This document shows positions 17,651 to 26,005 of a DNA stretch of 64,000 nt, one piece after another (position 1 is the stretch's first letter; each line of letters starts with the position of its first letter). Below the pieces are notes generated by a model. It searched no databases and had not been told where the DNA came from. It was given only the letters and a program-made list of their open reading frames with translations. This stretch comes from Bacillus timonensis. GTDB taxonomy: Bacteria > Bacillota > Bacilli > Bacillales > Bacillaceae_L. A program made the position numbers and the translations under genes. The DNA is taken from contig NZ_HE610986.1 of the NCBI RefSeq assembly GCF_000285535.1, forward strand, positions 275,760-339,759. Reading direction: 5' to 3'.

Positions 17651-18348
17651 TTTTCTTCCTCAATGGACTCATCAAATTTGTAGCCTACACCCCATACTGT
17701 ATGAAAAAAGGGCTGGTTAGCTGTACCTAATTTTTTACGTAGTCGTTTAATATGGACATCCACTGTACGCTCGTCCCCATAAAACTGGTAGCCCCACACA
17801 CGATCCAATAACTGCTCCCTAGAAAAGACCTGTTTTGGGTGTTGTGCAAAATAATACAATAAATCAAATTCCTTAGGGGTTAAATTCGTAATAGGCGTGC
17901 CATTAAGAATGACTTCTCTTGTATTCTTGTTGATTTTAAAATGTTCGGTTTTAAGAGTCTCAGTATCAACTACCTCTTGAGCGGTGTTATTGTAGCGACG
18001 AGTGACTGCCTTTATCCGTGCCATTAAGGCAAGTGGGCTAAATGGCTTTGTGACATAGTCATCGGCCCCCATCTCAAGACCTAATACTTGGTCAGATTCA
18101 CTGTCTTTTGCTGTGAGCATGATAATAGGAACGGTGCTTTTCTCTTCACGAATTTTTCGACAGATGGTTACCCCATCCATTCCAGGTAGCATCCAGTCAA
18201 CAATTAGTAAATCCCAATTTTCCTCTTTAAAGCGGTTATATCCCTTAAGTCCATCATGAACAAACTCGCCTTTGATGCCTTCCTTTGAGAAAAACATCTC
18301 AATCATCGAACAAACACTTTCATTATCCTCTATTACAAGAACTCTCAT
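17647..18348 (-). CDS. yclJ: OmpR-type response regulator, YclJ-like
   Basis: 233 residues. The receiver domain has acidic residues ED near 7-8, phospho-acceptor Asp51 (LIVDWMLPG) and Lys in DDYVTKPFSPL. A winged-helix DNA-binding domain follows, with LTPKEFDLLYY and RTVDVHIKRLRKKL. The sequence matches my memory of B. subtilis YclJ closely over its whole length, including ENWDLLIVD and VSVCSMIEMFF-like segments. It is the first gene of the pair. The region upstream (18349-18421) is short and must hold the promoter. Confidence 0.88.
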   Translation of the reverse strand: MRVLVIEDNESVCSMIEMFFSKEGIKGEFVHDGLKGYNRFKEENWDLLIVDWMLPGMDGVTICRKIREEKSTVPIIMLTAKDSESDQVLGLEMGADDYVTKPFSPLALMARIKAVTRRYNNTAQEVVDTETLKTEHFKINKNTREVILNGTPITNLTPKEFDLLYYFAQHPKQVFSREQLLDRVWGYQFYGDERTVDVHIKRLRKKLGTANQPFFHTVWGVGYKFDESIEEEK

Positions 18349-18421
18349 GTTTCCAACTCCTAATATAAAACCGTAGATACTTCCATTTTACTATACAAAA
18401 CCCTATTACAAAAAGAAGTGC

Positions 18422-19705
18422 TTATTTTTTTGTAAACTGTTGTTCACACCCATAACTATCTATATAATGCAGGCTCGTTTTGGTGTTTTCTACTTTAAAT
18501 GTCAAGGTTTCGTGTAGGAATTCTGATTGGTAAATTAGTTGATTGTCGTCCTTTTTTACAAGATTAATAGGATATGTATAAGGCACTCCATATTTTTTAG
18601 GAGCTGTAAAAAATAAAGAAGCGTTGCTGTTGCTTTCAATTATTATCCTTACATTCTCGTTTTCATATTCCCCTACTATTGCCGTTGTGTCGAACTCACT
18701 TTTAATTTTTTGTTGGATTTTAAGAGGATGAAGGTTCTCACCAAATACTATCTTCTTAAGATCATTGCTGATTTTTTCGACAGGTGTAATATTTAGATTT
18801 GATAATACAATAATGGTTACATCTTTTTCTAAGTACAAATAAAAATCACTTACAAAACCATTCACATCCCCAGAATGGCATGCCACTTTCTCAGGTGAAT
18901 CCAGTAAAAACCAGCCATATCCATAGCCATCAAGATTTGGGGTAAACATGAGGTCTATATAGTCTTTTCTTAAAATGTCACCATTGTGTAATGCCTGTCC
19001 CCACTTAAATAAATCCTCGACCGTGGAATATATTCCGTACGCTCCTAAAGGAAATGACATATCAATATATTCTGTATGAATGATTGTTTCATGTAGGGTG
19101 TGACCTGTTGCTAAATAAGGGATTATCGTCCTTCCATCATCAACACCAGTATCCTTCATTCCAAGGTGCCGAAAAATGGTTCTGTCTATAAAATCAGAAT
19201 AGGAATTACCTGAAATTTTCTCGATAAGAGCCGTTAATACAAGATAACCTGTATTGCAATATTCCATTCTCTCACCTGGCTCAAACTGAAGTGGTAAATC
19301 CTTAATGGAATCCAGTACCTTTTCTAGGGTGGACGGAAGCCTCATATTAGTAGTCCAATAGTCAGGTGAGGAAGTGAAGTCAGCAATTCCAGATGTGTGA
19401 GATAATAAATGATGAATGGTTATTTTGCTCCCATACTTAAAATCTGGTAAAAATATATCAATCGTATCTGTTAATTCCAGTTTCCCTGCTTCAACTAATT
19501 TTAAAATAGCTGCTGCTGTAAATGCTTTTGAAAGTGATCCAATCCGGAACTTTGTTGTTGAAGTGGCAGGTACTTCATATTGGAAGCTTGCATATCCATA
19601 GCCCTCTGAGAGCAAGATACTCCCTTTATTTGCTACAAGTACGGCTCCATTAAAATAGCCATGGTCAGAAAGAGCTTTCATATAATTTTGCAGGTTCTTG
19701 TTCAT
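18422..19705 (-). CDS. Serine hydrolase of the class C beta-lactamase / DD-peptidase fold
   Basis: 427 residues. The nucleophile motif SLSK (Ser-x-x-Lys, about residue 57) is followed by YCN (Tyr-x-Asn, about 150) and CHSGD as the third-box equivalent. A C-terminal beta-rich extension of about 110 residues follows the catalytic domain, as in Pab87/esterase-type members. No signal peptide is evident, so it is probably cytosolic. Such proteins act as esterases, D-aminopeptidases or peptidases; real beta-lactamase activity is unlikely. The ATG has TAGGAGG upstream. It stands alone between yclJ and czcD. Confidence 0.85.
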   Translation of the reverse strand: MNKNLQNYMKALSDHGYFNGAVLVANKGSILLSEGYGYASFQYEVPATSTTKFRIGSLSKAFTAAAILKLVEAGKLELTDTIDIFLPDFKYGSKITIHHLLSHTSGIADFTSSPDYWTTNMRLPSTLEKVLDSIKDLPLQFEPGERMEYCNTGYLVLTALIEKISGNSYSDFIDRTIFRHLGMKDTGVDDGRTIIPYLATGHTLHETIIHTEYIDMSFPLGAYGIYSTVEDLFKWGQALHNGDILRKDYIDLMFTPNLDGYGYGWFLLDSPEKVACHSGDVNGFVSDFYLYLEKDVTIIVLSNLNITPVEKISNDLKKIVFGENLHPLKIQQKIKSEFDTTAIVGEYENENVRIIIESNSNASLFFTAPKKYGVPYTYPINLVKKDDNQLIYQSEFLHETLTFKVENTKTSLHYIDSYGCEQQFTKK

Positions 19706-19755
19706 AGATTCCTCCTATGTATAGGCAGGGCTATTTTAGTAGCCCCTATTTGTTG

Positions 19756-20706
19756 CTACACGCGCATTTCCCCATGCTCAATTGCTGATTTCTCAATTTG
19801 AATTGTCGTGTGTTCGATTTTGAATTTCTCGCGTATTTTATCAATCACTTGCTGTAAAATTTCCTGACTGTCATGTTCGTCCTTGATGAGAATATGACAA
19901 GTAAGTGAATCCATTCCAGATGTAATCGTCCAAATATGAAGGTCATGAACATCGATAACTCCGTCAATCTCCTCAAGAGTGGATTTTACCTCTTTTTGAT
20001 CAATCGTAATAGGTGTGCCTTCCATGAGGATGTGAACCGAATGTGTTAAAACTCCCCATGCACTTTTTAAAATAAGGATAGCTACTACAACTGAAATAAT
20101 TGGATCTGCAATATACCACTCAAAAAGTAGCATCAAGAGGCCTGCGATAATCGCACCAACCGAACCCAGTGCATCACCAAGAACATGTAAGTACGCACTT
20201 CGTAAGTTGACGTTATTTTTCACATCACCTTTACTAATCAATGACCAGGCACTAAGCAAATTCGCCAAAAGCCCAATTCCGGCAATAATCATCATTGTTC
20301 CGCTTGCAACAGTCGGCGGCTCGAAAAACCGCTGAATCGCCTCGTATACGATAAATCCTGCAATGATAAATAACGTAACCGCATTAAAAAGCGCGGCTAA
20401 AATCTCAAATCTGTAAAATCCATAGGTTTTCTTCGGAGACGCCGGTCTTGTCGCAAACCAAAACGCTACTAGACTTAAAAAGAGAGAGCTGGTGTCACTT
20501 AGCATATGACCAGAATCAGAAAGTAAAGCTAAACTATTTGTAAAAAGACCACCGAAAAATTCAAGTAGCATAATACCTGCTGTAATCAATAAAGCAATCA
20601 GTAAACCTTTTTTATTTCCTTCTCGCACCTCATCGAAATGATGGTGGTGATGGTGATGACCATGATGATCATGCCCATGGTGATGGTGATGATGATGTCC
20701 CATCAT
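19756..20706 (-). CDS. czcD: Cation diffusion facilitator CzcD (zinc/cobalt/cadmium efflux)
   Basis: 316-residue CDF transporter that expels divalent metals in exchange for protons or potassium. The N-terminus is extremely His-rich (MMG then mixed His, Gly and Asp). Six transmembrane helices follow, with metal-site motifs SDSGHMLSD in helix 2 and HVLGD in helix 5 (His-x3-Asp type). The C-terminal cytosolic ferredoxin-like domain contains HDLHIWTITSG. Two ATGs in tandem follow GGAGGGG; I keep the first. It is the last gene of the czcO-czrA-czcD operon, 9 bases after czrA. Confidence 0.93.
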   Translation of the reverse strand: MMGHHHHHHHGHDHHGHHHHHHHFDEVREGNKKGLLIALLITAGIMLLEFFGGLFTNSLALLSDSGHMLSDTSSLFLSLVAFWFATRPASPKKTYGFYRFEILAALFNAVTLFIIAGFIVYEAIQRFFEPPTVASGTMMIIAGIGLLANLLSAWSLISKGDVKNNVNLRSAYLHVLGDALGSVGAIIAGLLMLLFEWYIADPIISVVVAILILKSAWGVLTHSVHILMEGTPITIDQKEVKSTLEEIDGVIDVHDLHIWTITSGMDSLTCHILIKDEHDSQEILQQVIDKIREKFKIEHTTIQIEKSAIEHGEMRV

Positions 20707-20715
20707 TTTCCCCTC

Positions 20716-21024
20716 CTATTCATGTTCAATATGATGAATCACTTGGTGTAGCAAGGTAATGACATGTTCATCATCATATGTATAAAGGAATGAGTTACCT
20801 TCGCGTCGGTATGTCACCAGGCGAAGATTTCGAAGCAGACTTAACTGATGCGATACGGCTGATTGTGACATTTCGAGAACTTCTGCGATATGAGTAACCG
20901 AGCATTCCTCTTGAGATAATAAATAAAGAATTTTTATTCGCGTTGGGTCTGCTAATGCCTTAAAAATGCGTGACGCTTCGTCAATTGTTACTTGGGATAA
21001 AAAAGAATGATCCTTTTGTTCCAA
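20716..21024 (-). CDS. czrA: ArsR/SmtB-family metal sensor, CzrA-like
   Basis: 102-residue winged-helix repressor that releases DNA when zinc or cobalt binds. HTH: ITHIAEVLEMSQSAVSHQ-type recognition region. The C-terminal alpha-5 helix DEHVITLLHQVIHHIEH reproduces the CzrA metal-site spacing Asp-x-His ... His-x2-His exactly. The TTG at 21024 has GAAGGTG 6 bases upstream; a longer frame to 21087 would overlap czcO without a site. It sits between czcO and czcD and likely binds the TATATGA-N8-TCATATA operator before czcO. Confidence 0.9.
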   Translation of the reverse strand: MEQKDHSFLSQVTIDEASRIFKALADPTRIKILYLLSQEECSVTHIAEVLEMSQSAVSHQLSLLRNLRLVTYRREGNSFLYTYDDEHVITLLHQVIHHIEHE

Positions 21025-21040
21025 TTTTTCACCTTCTTTC

Positions 21041-22090
21041 TTACTGTTGTTTAGTATCCTCGATATGCTGAACAATGTATTTTGCATCGTCTGCGATCCC
21101 TTGCAATAAGGCTGAACCTCTTCGGTATTGCCAAGGTAGACCTAAAAAATAAAGACCTTTTATATTTGTAACTCCTCTTGTATGTTGTGGCCGGCCATTT
21201 TGATGGAAGACATTTGGAATTTGTAACCAAGGATAATTGGATATAAAGCCTGTGGCCCAAACGATATTAGGGACCTTGACCTCACTTTTATCTTCAAAAC
21301 AGAAAGTATCTTCTTTTATGTTTGTCGTTCTTGGTTTTATCGTAACTTTTCCAGATTGAATGGCTTTCTTTAATTCAAATCCGAATATGGGATCTGGTCG
21401 ACTTTTTATAAAAGTACCTAATTTCGATGTGGTACTAGCTTTGAGTATGCCCAATTTTTCAAACCACCAAAAAATGCTTTTGCCTCCAATATCTTGTGGG
21501 ATAAAGGTGAGTTTTTGACCTACGGAAAGGTACACCCTCCGGTCCTCTGCCAGTTCAACTGCAATTTGTGCTCCAGAGTTTCCTCCACCTACTACTAATA
21601 CAGGTCCGTCTTTGAGTTGAGTTGGATTTTTGTATTGTGACGAATGGACTTGACGTATATGATTGGGTAGGTTTTTTGCAAAGCTTGGGATAAAAGCCTC
21701 TTGAAATGGACCTGTTGCAATTACCACATTTTTCGCCTGAATTGTTTCTACGGTCGTTTCAATTTTGAATTCCTTTTCTTCTTTTGTAACCTTTGTTACT
21801 GTTGTATTCATTTGAATCGGTATAGAATGGTGTGATGCGAACTGTGCTAAATAATCGGCGACCTCGTCCTTTGTCGGGTAGCCCTGTCTTGGTCCCTTCA
21901 ATTCAAGGTTAGGAAGCTCACTGTAAGCTCTTGGTGTAAAAAGGGTTAGGGAATCATACCGGTTCCGCCACGTTTCACCGATTTCCTTTGCCTTATCTAA
22001 AAGAAGGAACGATTGATTTGTCTTTTTTAAATAGAAGCCCATCGCTAAACCCGCTTGACCTGCTCCGATTATCACAACATCATACATCAT
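21041..22090 (-). CDS. czcO: FAD/NADPH-dependent oxidoreductase CzcO-like
   Basis: 349-residue flavoprotein of the flavin-monooxygenase fold. The FAD motif is GAGQAG near residue 10, the NADPH motif is GGGNSG near residue 168, and IVWATGF marks the C-terminal signature. In B. subtilis the homologous gene lies beside czcD and is called czcO (formerly trkA); its chemistry is unresolved. Here it is the first gene of a metal-efflux operon with czrA and czcD. Tandem ATGs are possible starts. The C-terminus ends 16 bases before czrA. Confidence 0.85.
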   Translation of the reverse strand: MMYDVVIIGAGQAGLAMGFYLKKTNQSFLLLDKAKEIGETWRNRYDSLTLFTPRAYSELPNLELKGPRQGYPTKDEVADYLAQFASHHSIPIQMNTTVTKVTKEEKEFKIETTVETIQAKNVVIATGPFQEAFIPSFAKNLPNHIRQVHSSQYKNPTQLKDGPVLVVGGGNSGAQIAVELAEDRRVYLSVGQKLTFIPQDIGGKSIFWWFEKLGILKASTTSKLGTFIKSRPDPIFGFELKKAIQSGKVTIKPRTTNIKEDTFCFEDKSEVKVPNIVWATGFISNYPWLQIPNVFHQNGRPQHTRGVTNIKGLYFLGLPWQYRRGSALLQGIADDAKYIVQHIEDTKQQ

Positions 22091-22116
22091 TCATTAAACC
22101 CGCTTCCCATAGAAAG

Positions 22117-22169
22117 TATATGAACATATGCTCATATATAATATTACAAATAAGGATGAATGGTGTCAA
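22117..22169 (-). promoter_or_regulatory. czcO-czrA-czcD promoter and CzrA operator
   Basis: The minus-strand promoter has -35 TTGACA (22164-22169), a 17-base spacer and -10 TAATAT (22141-22146). Directly downstream, covering the start of transcription, TATATGA-N8-TCATATA (22117-22138) is a perfect inverted repeat of the ArsR/SmtB operator type with ATGAACAT inside. Apo-CzrA bound there should block initiation until metal is present. Confidence 0.82.
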
Positions 22170-22286
22170 TTACAATTGGAAGTTTTTTTCAGAACAATGA
22201 ACATGTCCCTCTGTCCCCGTTCCTACTCTATGAATAATCACATTCCTGCTAGCATAAATTGACTTGAATAGAAAGGGGATGATGGT

Positions 22287-22730
22287 GTGTATTCAGAGCT
22301 TTATCGCCATTTTCATAAGAGTTATCAGCTGATTCAGGAATTGCTGAAGGACTTTCCGGTGAATAGTAACCCTATGGAAATGATTCTTGCCCCTTTATTT
22401 CACGAACAACAGGCAAAGCTTTGGGAAGCAATGTACCTTTTGCAACACTCTACCCTTCAGCAAAATAAGTTGCGTGAAGTTATTTCCGTATTATATAGAA
22501 GCAACGAAGCCTTTGATCCCGCTTATCGTGCTTGGATTCGGGCATCCAGGTGGATGAGTACTGCGCCCCCAGATGTCTTAAATAAAAAAGAATCACTAGC
22601 TAAAAGCCTGCATGGTCAGTTAGAAAAGGCTGTTCCAATGATTCAAAAGATATACGGGAAGCTAGATACACGCTTTATCATTCCACCATTATACAGGTCA
22701 GAGCCTATAAAAGTTTCAAAGGAGGATTAA
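22287..22730 (+). CDS. Unknown protein coupled to the molybdopterin oxidoreductase gene
   Basis: 147 residues, helical and without signal peptide or cysteines. GTG start with AAAGGGG 9 bases upstream. The ribosome binding site of the next gene (AAAGGAGG) lies inside its last codons, and its stop is 2 bases before the next ATG, so the two are tightly coupled. A role as chaperone or accessory protein for the molybdoenzyme is suggested by context only. I do not recognise the family. Confidence 0.7.
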   Translation: MYSELYRHFHKSYQLIQELLKDFPVNSNPMEMILAPLFHEQQAKLWEAMYLLQHSTLQQNKLREVISVLYRSNEAFDPAYRAWIRASRWMSTAPPDVLNKKESLAKSLHGQLEKAVPMIQKIYGKLDTRFIIPPLYRSEPIKVSKED

Positions 22731-22732
22731 AT

Positions 22733-25218
22733 ATGGTATGGAATGGGAGCCGTACCGATATGAATGTGTACACACAAGGGGAAGTTGAAAAATGGGTGTA
22801 CAGTACTTGCAATATTTGTTCGATTGGCTGCGGATGTTATATTGCTACAAAAGACAATAAAATTGTCGGAATCAAAGGGAATCCAAATCATCCTGTCAAT
22901 CGAGGCAGGCTTGACCCAAAATCAGAAAATCAGTGGTACGCAAACAATAGTCCCGATCGTTTATTAACTCCATTAACTCGCAATAAATCTGGTAAACTAG
23001 TAACCACCTCATGGGATGAGGCAATTGGTCTTCTTGTGGAAAAAGCAAAAGAAACATTGCGAACGATTGGACCTAATGGGATTGCTATTTATTCTACTGG
23101 ACAATCTACGCTTGAAACATATTATACAATCGCGAAAGTCGGACGTGCCGGTTTACGTTCTCACCTACTTGACGCAAATACACGACTTTGTACTGCCACC
23201 ATCGAATGGTGCTTAATCGAATCGTTTGGTTCTGATGGTGTTCCTGCATCATATGATGACCTAGATGTAACGGATACGGTATTTATGCTTGGGCATAATC
23301 CCGCGGAAACGGGAACGGTATTATTCGAAAGAATCATGGCACGAAAAAGGAGTACTGGAAAACCTTATTTAATTGTCGTTGACCCCAGGAAAACAGTAAC
23401 GGCCAAGGAAGCAGATTTATTCCTACAAATAGCCCCCGGAACAAACCTTGCTCTCATGCAAGGAATTCTTCATTTACTTATAAAAAACGGAGTTGTGGAT
23501 CATTCCTTTATTTCCACCTATACAATTGGGTTTGAAAAATTAAGAGATTCTGTTAAACAATGGACACCTGAATTAACATCCAAAATAACCAATATCCCGA
23601 TTGAGCAAATTATTCAAGCCGCTAATCACCTTGGTAAAACTAAGACACTCGTTTCTACTAGTCTTCAAGGTGCTTTTCAAAGTGCTGACGCGACAAGTGC
23701 ATGTGTGGCTATTAATAATCTCCATCTCATCCGCGGTCTCATTGGAAAGCCTGGATCTGGACCGCTTCATATGGCAGGGCAGCCAAGTTCATCTGCCAAT
23801 CGAACCGTTGGCGGCGTAGGAACATACCCCGGCCAACGGAATCCAAATAACCCCAAGCATATCGACGAAATGGCACGACTTTGGAATGTGGATCCATCGA
23901 TGCTGGAGATTGGTCCTGAAAAAGGGATTGAAGAGATTGTTTATTTAATGGAGCAAGGAAAGATTGGGCTATTCTGGAACATTTTCACCAATCCAATGGT
24001 TTCTTTGCCCAATCGGAATCAAGCACGAAAAGCGTTTGAAAACACTTTTGTCGTCGTTCAAGATCCCTTTTTAACGGAAACAACAGAGGTTGCAGATATC
24101 GTCCTTCCCCCTGCCATGTGGGGTGAAATAGAGGGAACGATGGAAAATGCAGACCGTAGAATTAATCTGATGAGAAAAGCAGTCGACCCTCCGAATGGGG
24201 TTCTCTCTGATTTTGAGATTCTACTTGATTTTTCAAAACGAATGGGATTTATAGATAAAGATGGAAACCCACTAATCTCCTATACTACTCCAGAGGAATG
24301 CTTTGAAGAATGGAAAAAAGTTTCAAAGGATCGTCCTACTGAAATGACAGGGATTACCTATGAAAAACTTGAAAAAATAATGGACTACGCTGGCCTGTTA
24401 ATGAAAAAAATCCGATTGGAACACCGCGACTTTATTCGGATTTTACGTTTCATACCGCAAGTGATTACACACAGTCCTATGGGAAAGATTTATTTACCGG
24501 ACGGCCGAGAACGAAAAAAGAATATGAGGATTTAAATCCCAATGGGAAGGCCATATTGTATCCAACCTACTATGTACCACCTGTTGAAGTACCACGCCCT
24601 GAATATCCATTCTGGTTAACAACTGGTAGACTTGTGTGGCAGTGGCATACCAGAACTAAGACAGCTCGCTCTCCTTATTTACAGTTGATTGCACCTGAGG
24701 GTTACGTAGAAATCAATATTGTCGATGCGAAAAAACTAGCGCTCCTCCCGGGAGAAATGGTGAAGATTGTCTCACCACGTGGTTCTATCCAAGTCCCAGC
24801 CCGAATTGTGGACACAGTTCAGCCCGGACTCGTATTCGTCCCTTTCCATTACGGAAGCTGGGAGAATAACCAAGCTGCTAACGAATTAACCGCGGATTAT
24901 ACCGATCCGTTGTCGAAGCAACCAACATTTAAACAATCTTCTTGTCGGATTGAAAAACTTCGAAAAACAGTAACCGTAACGGATCAGGTATCTTTAAACG
25001 AAATAGCCTCTAATTATGGTTATACCCTTGAAGAACTGGCAAGGGCCAATAAAATGATGCCACCATTTCGCGCCGATATTGGTGATCAAATTGAGGTTCC
25101 ACTATCTATGAAAAATGTTGATATTCCTCCCTATATGCCCTATCGAAATATTGAGAGACTTCCACATTTTAAGCAAGCAGATTTGGAGGTAACAAGAATG
25201 GATTTGGAAGGGGAGTAA
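22733..25218 (+). pseudogene. Molybdopterin oxidoreductase (nitrate reductase/formate dehydrogenase type), frameshifted
   Basis: The first frame runs to 24535 and the second, overlapping frame resumes a continuous protein to 25218. The join is in the A6 run at 24372-24377: adding one A restores ...YEKLEKNNGLRWPVNEKNP...LYSDFTFHTASDYTQSYG... and a product of about 828 residues. The N-terminal iron-sulphur motif has Cys26, Cys29 and Cys33, but the fourth ligand position is Asp61 (RGRLDPK). The likely molybdenum ligand is Cys153 (NTRLCTAT). The C-terminal MopB-binding barrel is followed by a LysM-like segment (NEIASNYGYTLEELARAN ... GDQIEVP). A catalytic subunit of an assimilatory-type enzyme is likely. 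It is inactive unless the shift is a sequencing error or ribosomal slippage. Confidence 0.85.
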
Positions 25219-25230
25219 ATCATGCCATAT

Positions 25231-25262
25231 AAAAAAGCCTGCATTTTGCCCCGAAATGCAGG
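25231..25262 (-). terminator. Terminator after the GNAT gene
   Basis: On the minus strand CCTGCATTT pairs with AAATGCAGG, followed by CTTTTTT. It also lies 12 bases past the molybdoenzyme stop, but lacks a T-run in that direction. Confidence 0.85.
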
Positions 25263-25271
25263 TTCAACACA

Positions 25272-25835
25272 TTATCTGGTTTCTTCCCATTCTTCTCTAA
25301 GCAACCCCATACGAATCGAATCATAGTAAACACCGTTATAATAGCGGCATTTTCTCATACGTGCTTCGAGTATCATCCCAAGTTTTTGGCCGACTTTAAT
25401 CATGCGATGATTTCCAGACCAAGTGGTGTATCCGACTCTTTCGATATAAGGTATTGTTTCAAACAAATAGTCAATCCATAATTTTATTGTTTCTGTACCG
25501 TAGCCATCACCCCAATATTCAGGAAGGTAAATAACAATACCCATCTCAAGCCATCTTGTGACTTCACTTTCCCAATAAAAAATAACCGTTCCAATGATTT
25601 GACCATCCGCCTCAATAATCATTTCATCTAATGGGTGATGCTGCATGCTAAGTTGATGCTCTGCCTTTCTCAAATAAGTCTCTTTATCAATGTACTTGTG
25701 TGTGAAGTAGGGAGCATCCCATTTTTTCCATTCAGGATTTGGATCCGCATAACGCAACTCCCAAATTCTAGGCAGATCTTCTTTTTCAACTTGGCGCAAA
25801 ATAACTTTTTCTCCTTTAATTTTGACTAAATTCAT
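25272..25835 (-). CDS. GNAT acetyltransferase, RimJ/RimL-like
   Basis: 187-residue acetyl-CoA-dependent N-acetyltransferase. The RimL pattern is clear: VILRQVEKEDLPRIWELRYA at the N-terminus, LEMGIVIYLPEYWGDGYGTE as the acetyl-CoA-binding region and a C-terminal KVGQKLGMILEARMRKCRYY. The substrate (a protein N-terminus, aminoglycoside or other amine) cannot be told. The ATG has AGGGGGATC upstream. Single gene, convergent with the molybdoenzyme. Confidence 0.85.
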   Translation of the reverse strand: MNLVKIKGEKVILRQVEKEDLPRIWELRYADPNPEWKKWDAPYFTHKYIDKETYLRKAEHQLSMQHHPLDEMIIEADGQIIGTVIFYWESEVTRWLEMGIVIYLPEYWGDGYGTETIKLWIDYLFETIPYIERVGYTTWSGNHRMIKVGQKLGMILEARMRKCRYYNGVYYDSIRMGLLREEWEETR

Positions 25836-25971
25836 CTTGATCCCCCTGATTTTCTCTATACACCTATTTCCAACATTTTACCTATTCATATATTTTTAAT
25901 TCGGTATGAAATGAGAAAATCCTTTCTTGATTTTAATCTTCAATTTGAAAAAGTAGATTATTTTCCAGCGC

Positions 25972-26005
25972 AAAAAAAGCATGCAGTTATTTTCCTGCAT
26001 GCTTA
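25972..26005 (-). terminator. Terminator overlapping the stop of the FAD monooxygenase
   Basis: On the minus strand AAGCATGCAG pairs with CTGCATGCTT, followed by seven T. The stem begins within the last codons and stop of the gene. Confidence 0.88.

Noticed and set aside
16244-18348. CssR/CssS identity for the two-component pair beside the HtrA-type protease
   Set aside because: Regulator and kinase sequences fit YclJ/YclK much better; only the neighbourhood resembles cssRS-htrB.
18422-19705. True beta-lactamase resistance gene
   Set aside because: It has SxxK and YxN, but no signal peptide, and the C-terminal extension fits esterase/peptidase members of the fold.
19709-19755. Terminator between czcD and the serine hydrolase gene (GGGCTA/TAGCCC hairpin)
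   Set aside because: A stem exists but no T-run follows in the direction of transcription.
22200-22226. ATGTCCCTCTGTCCCCGTTC as a further REP-like copy
   Set aside because: It shares only short G/C blocks with the palindrome core and has no inverted arms.
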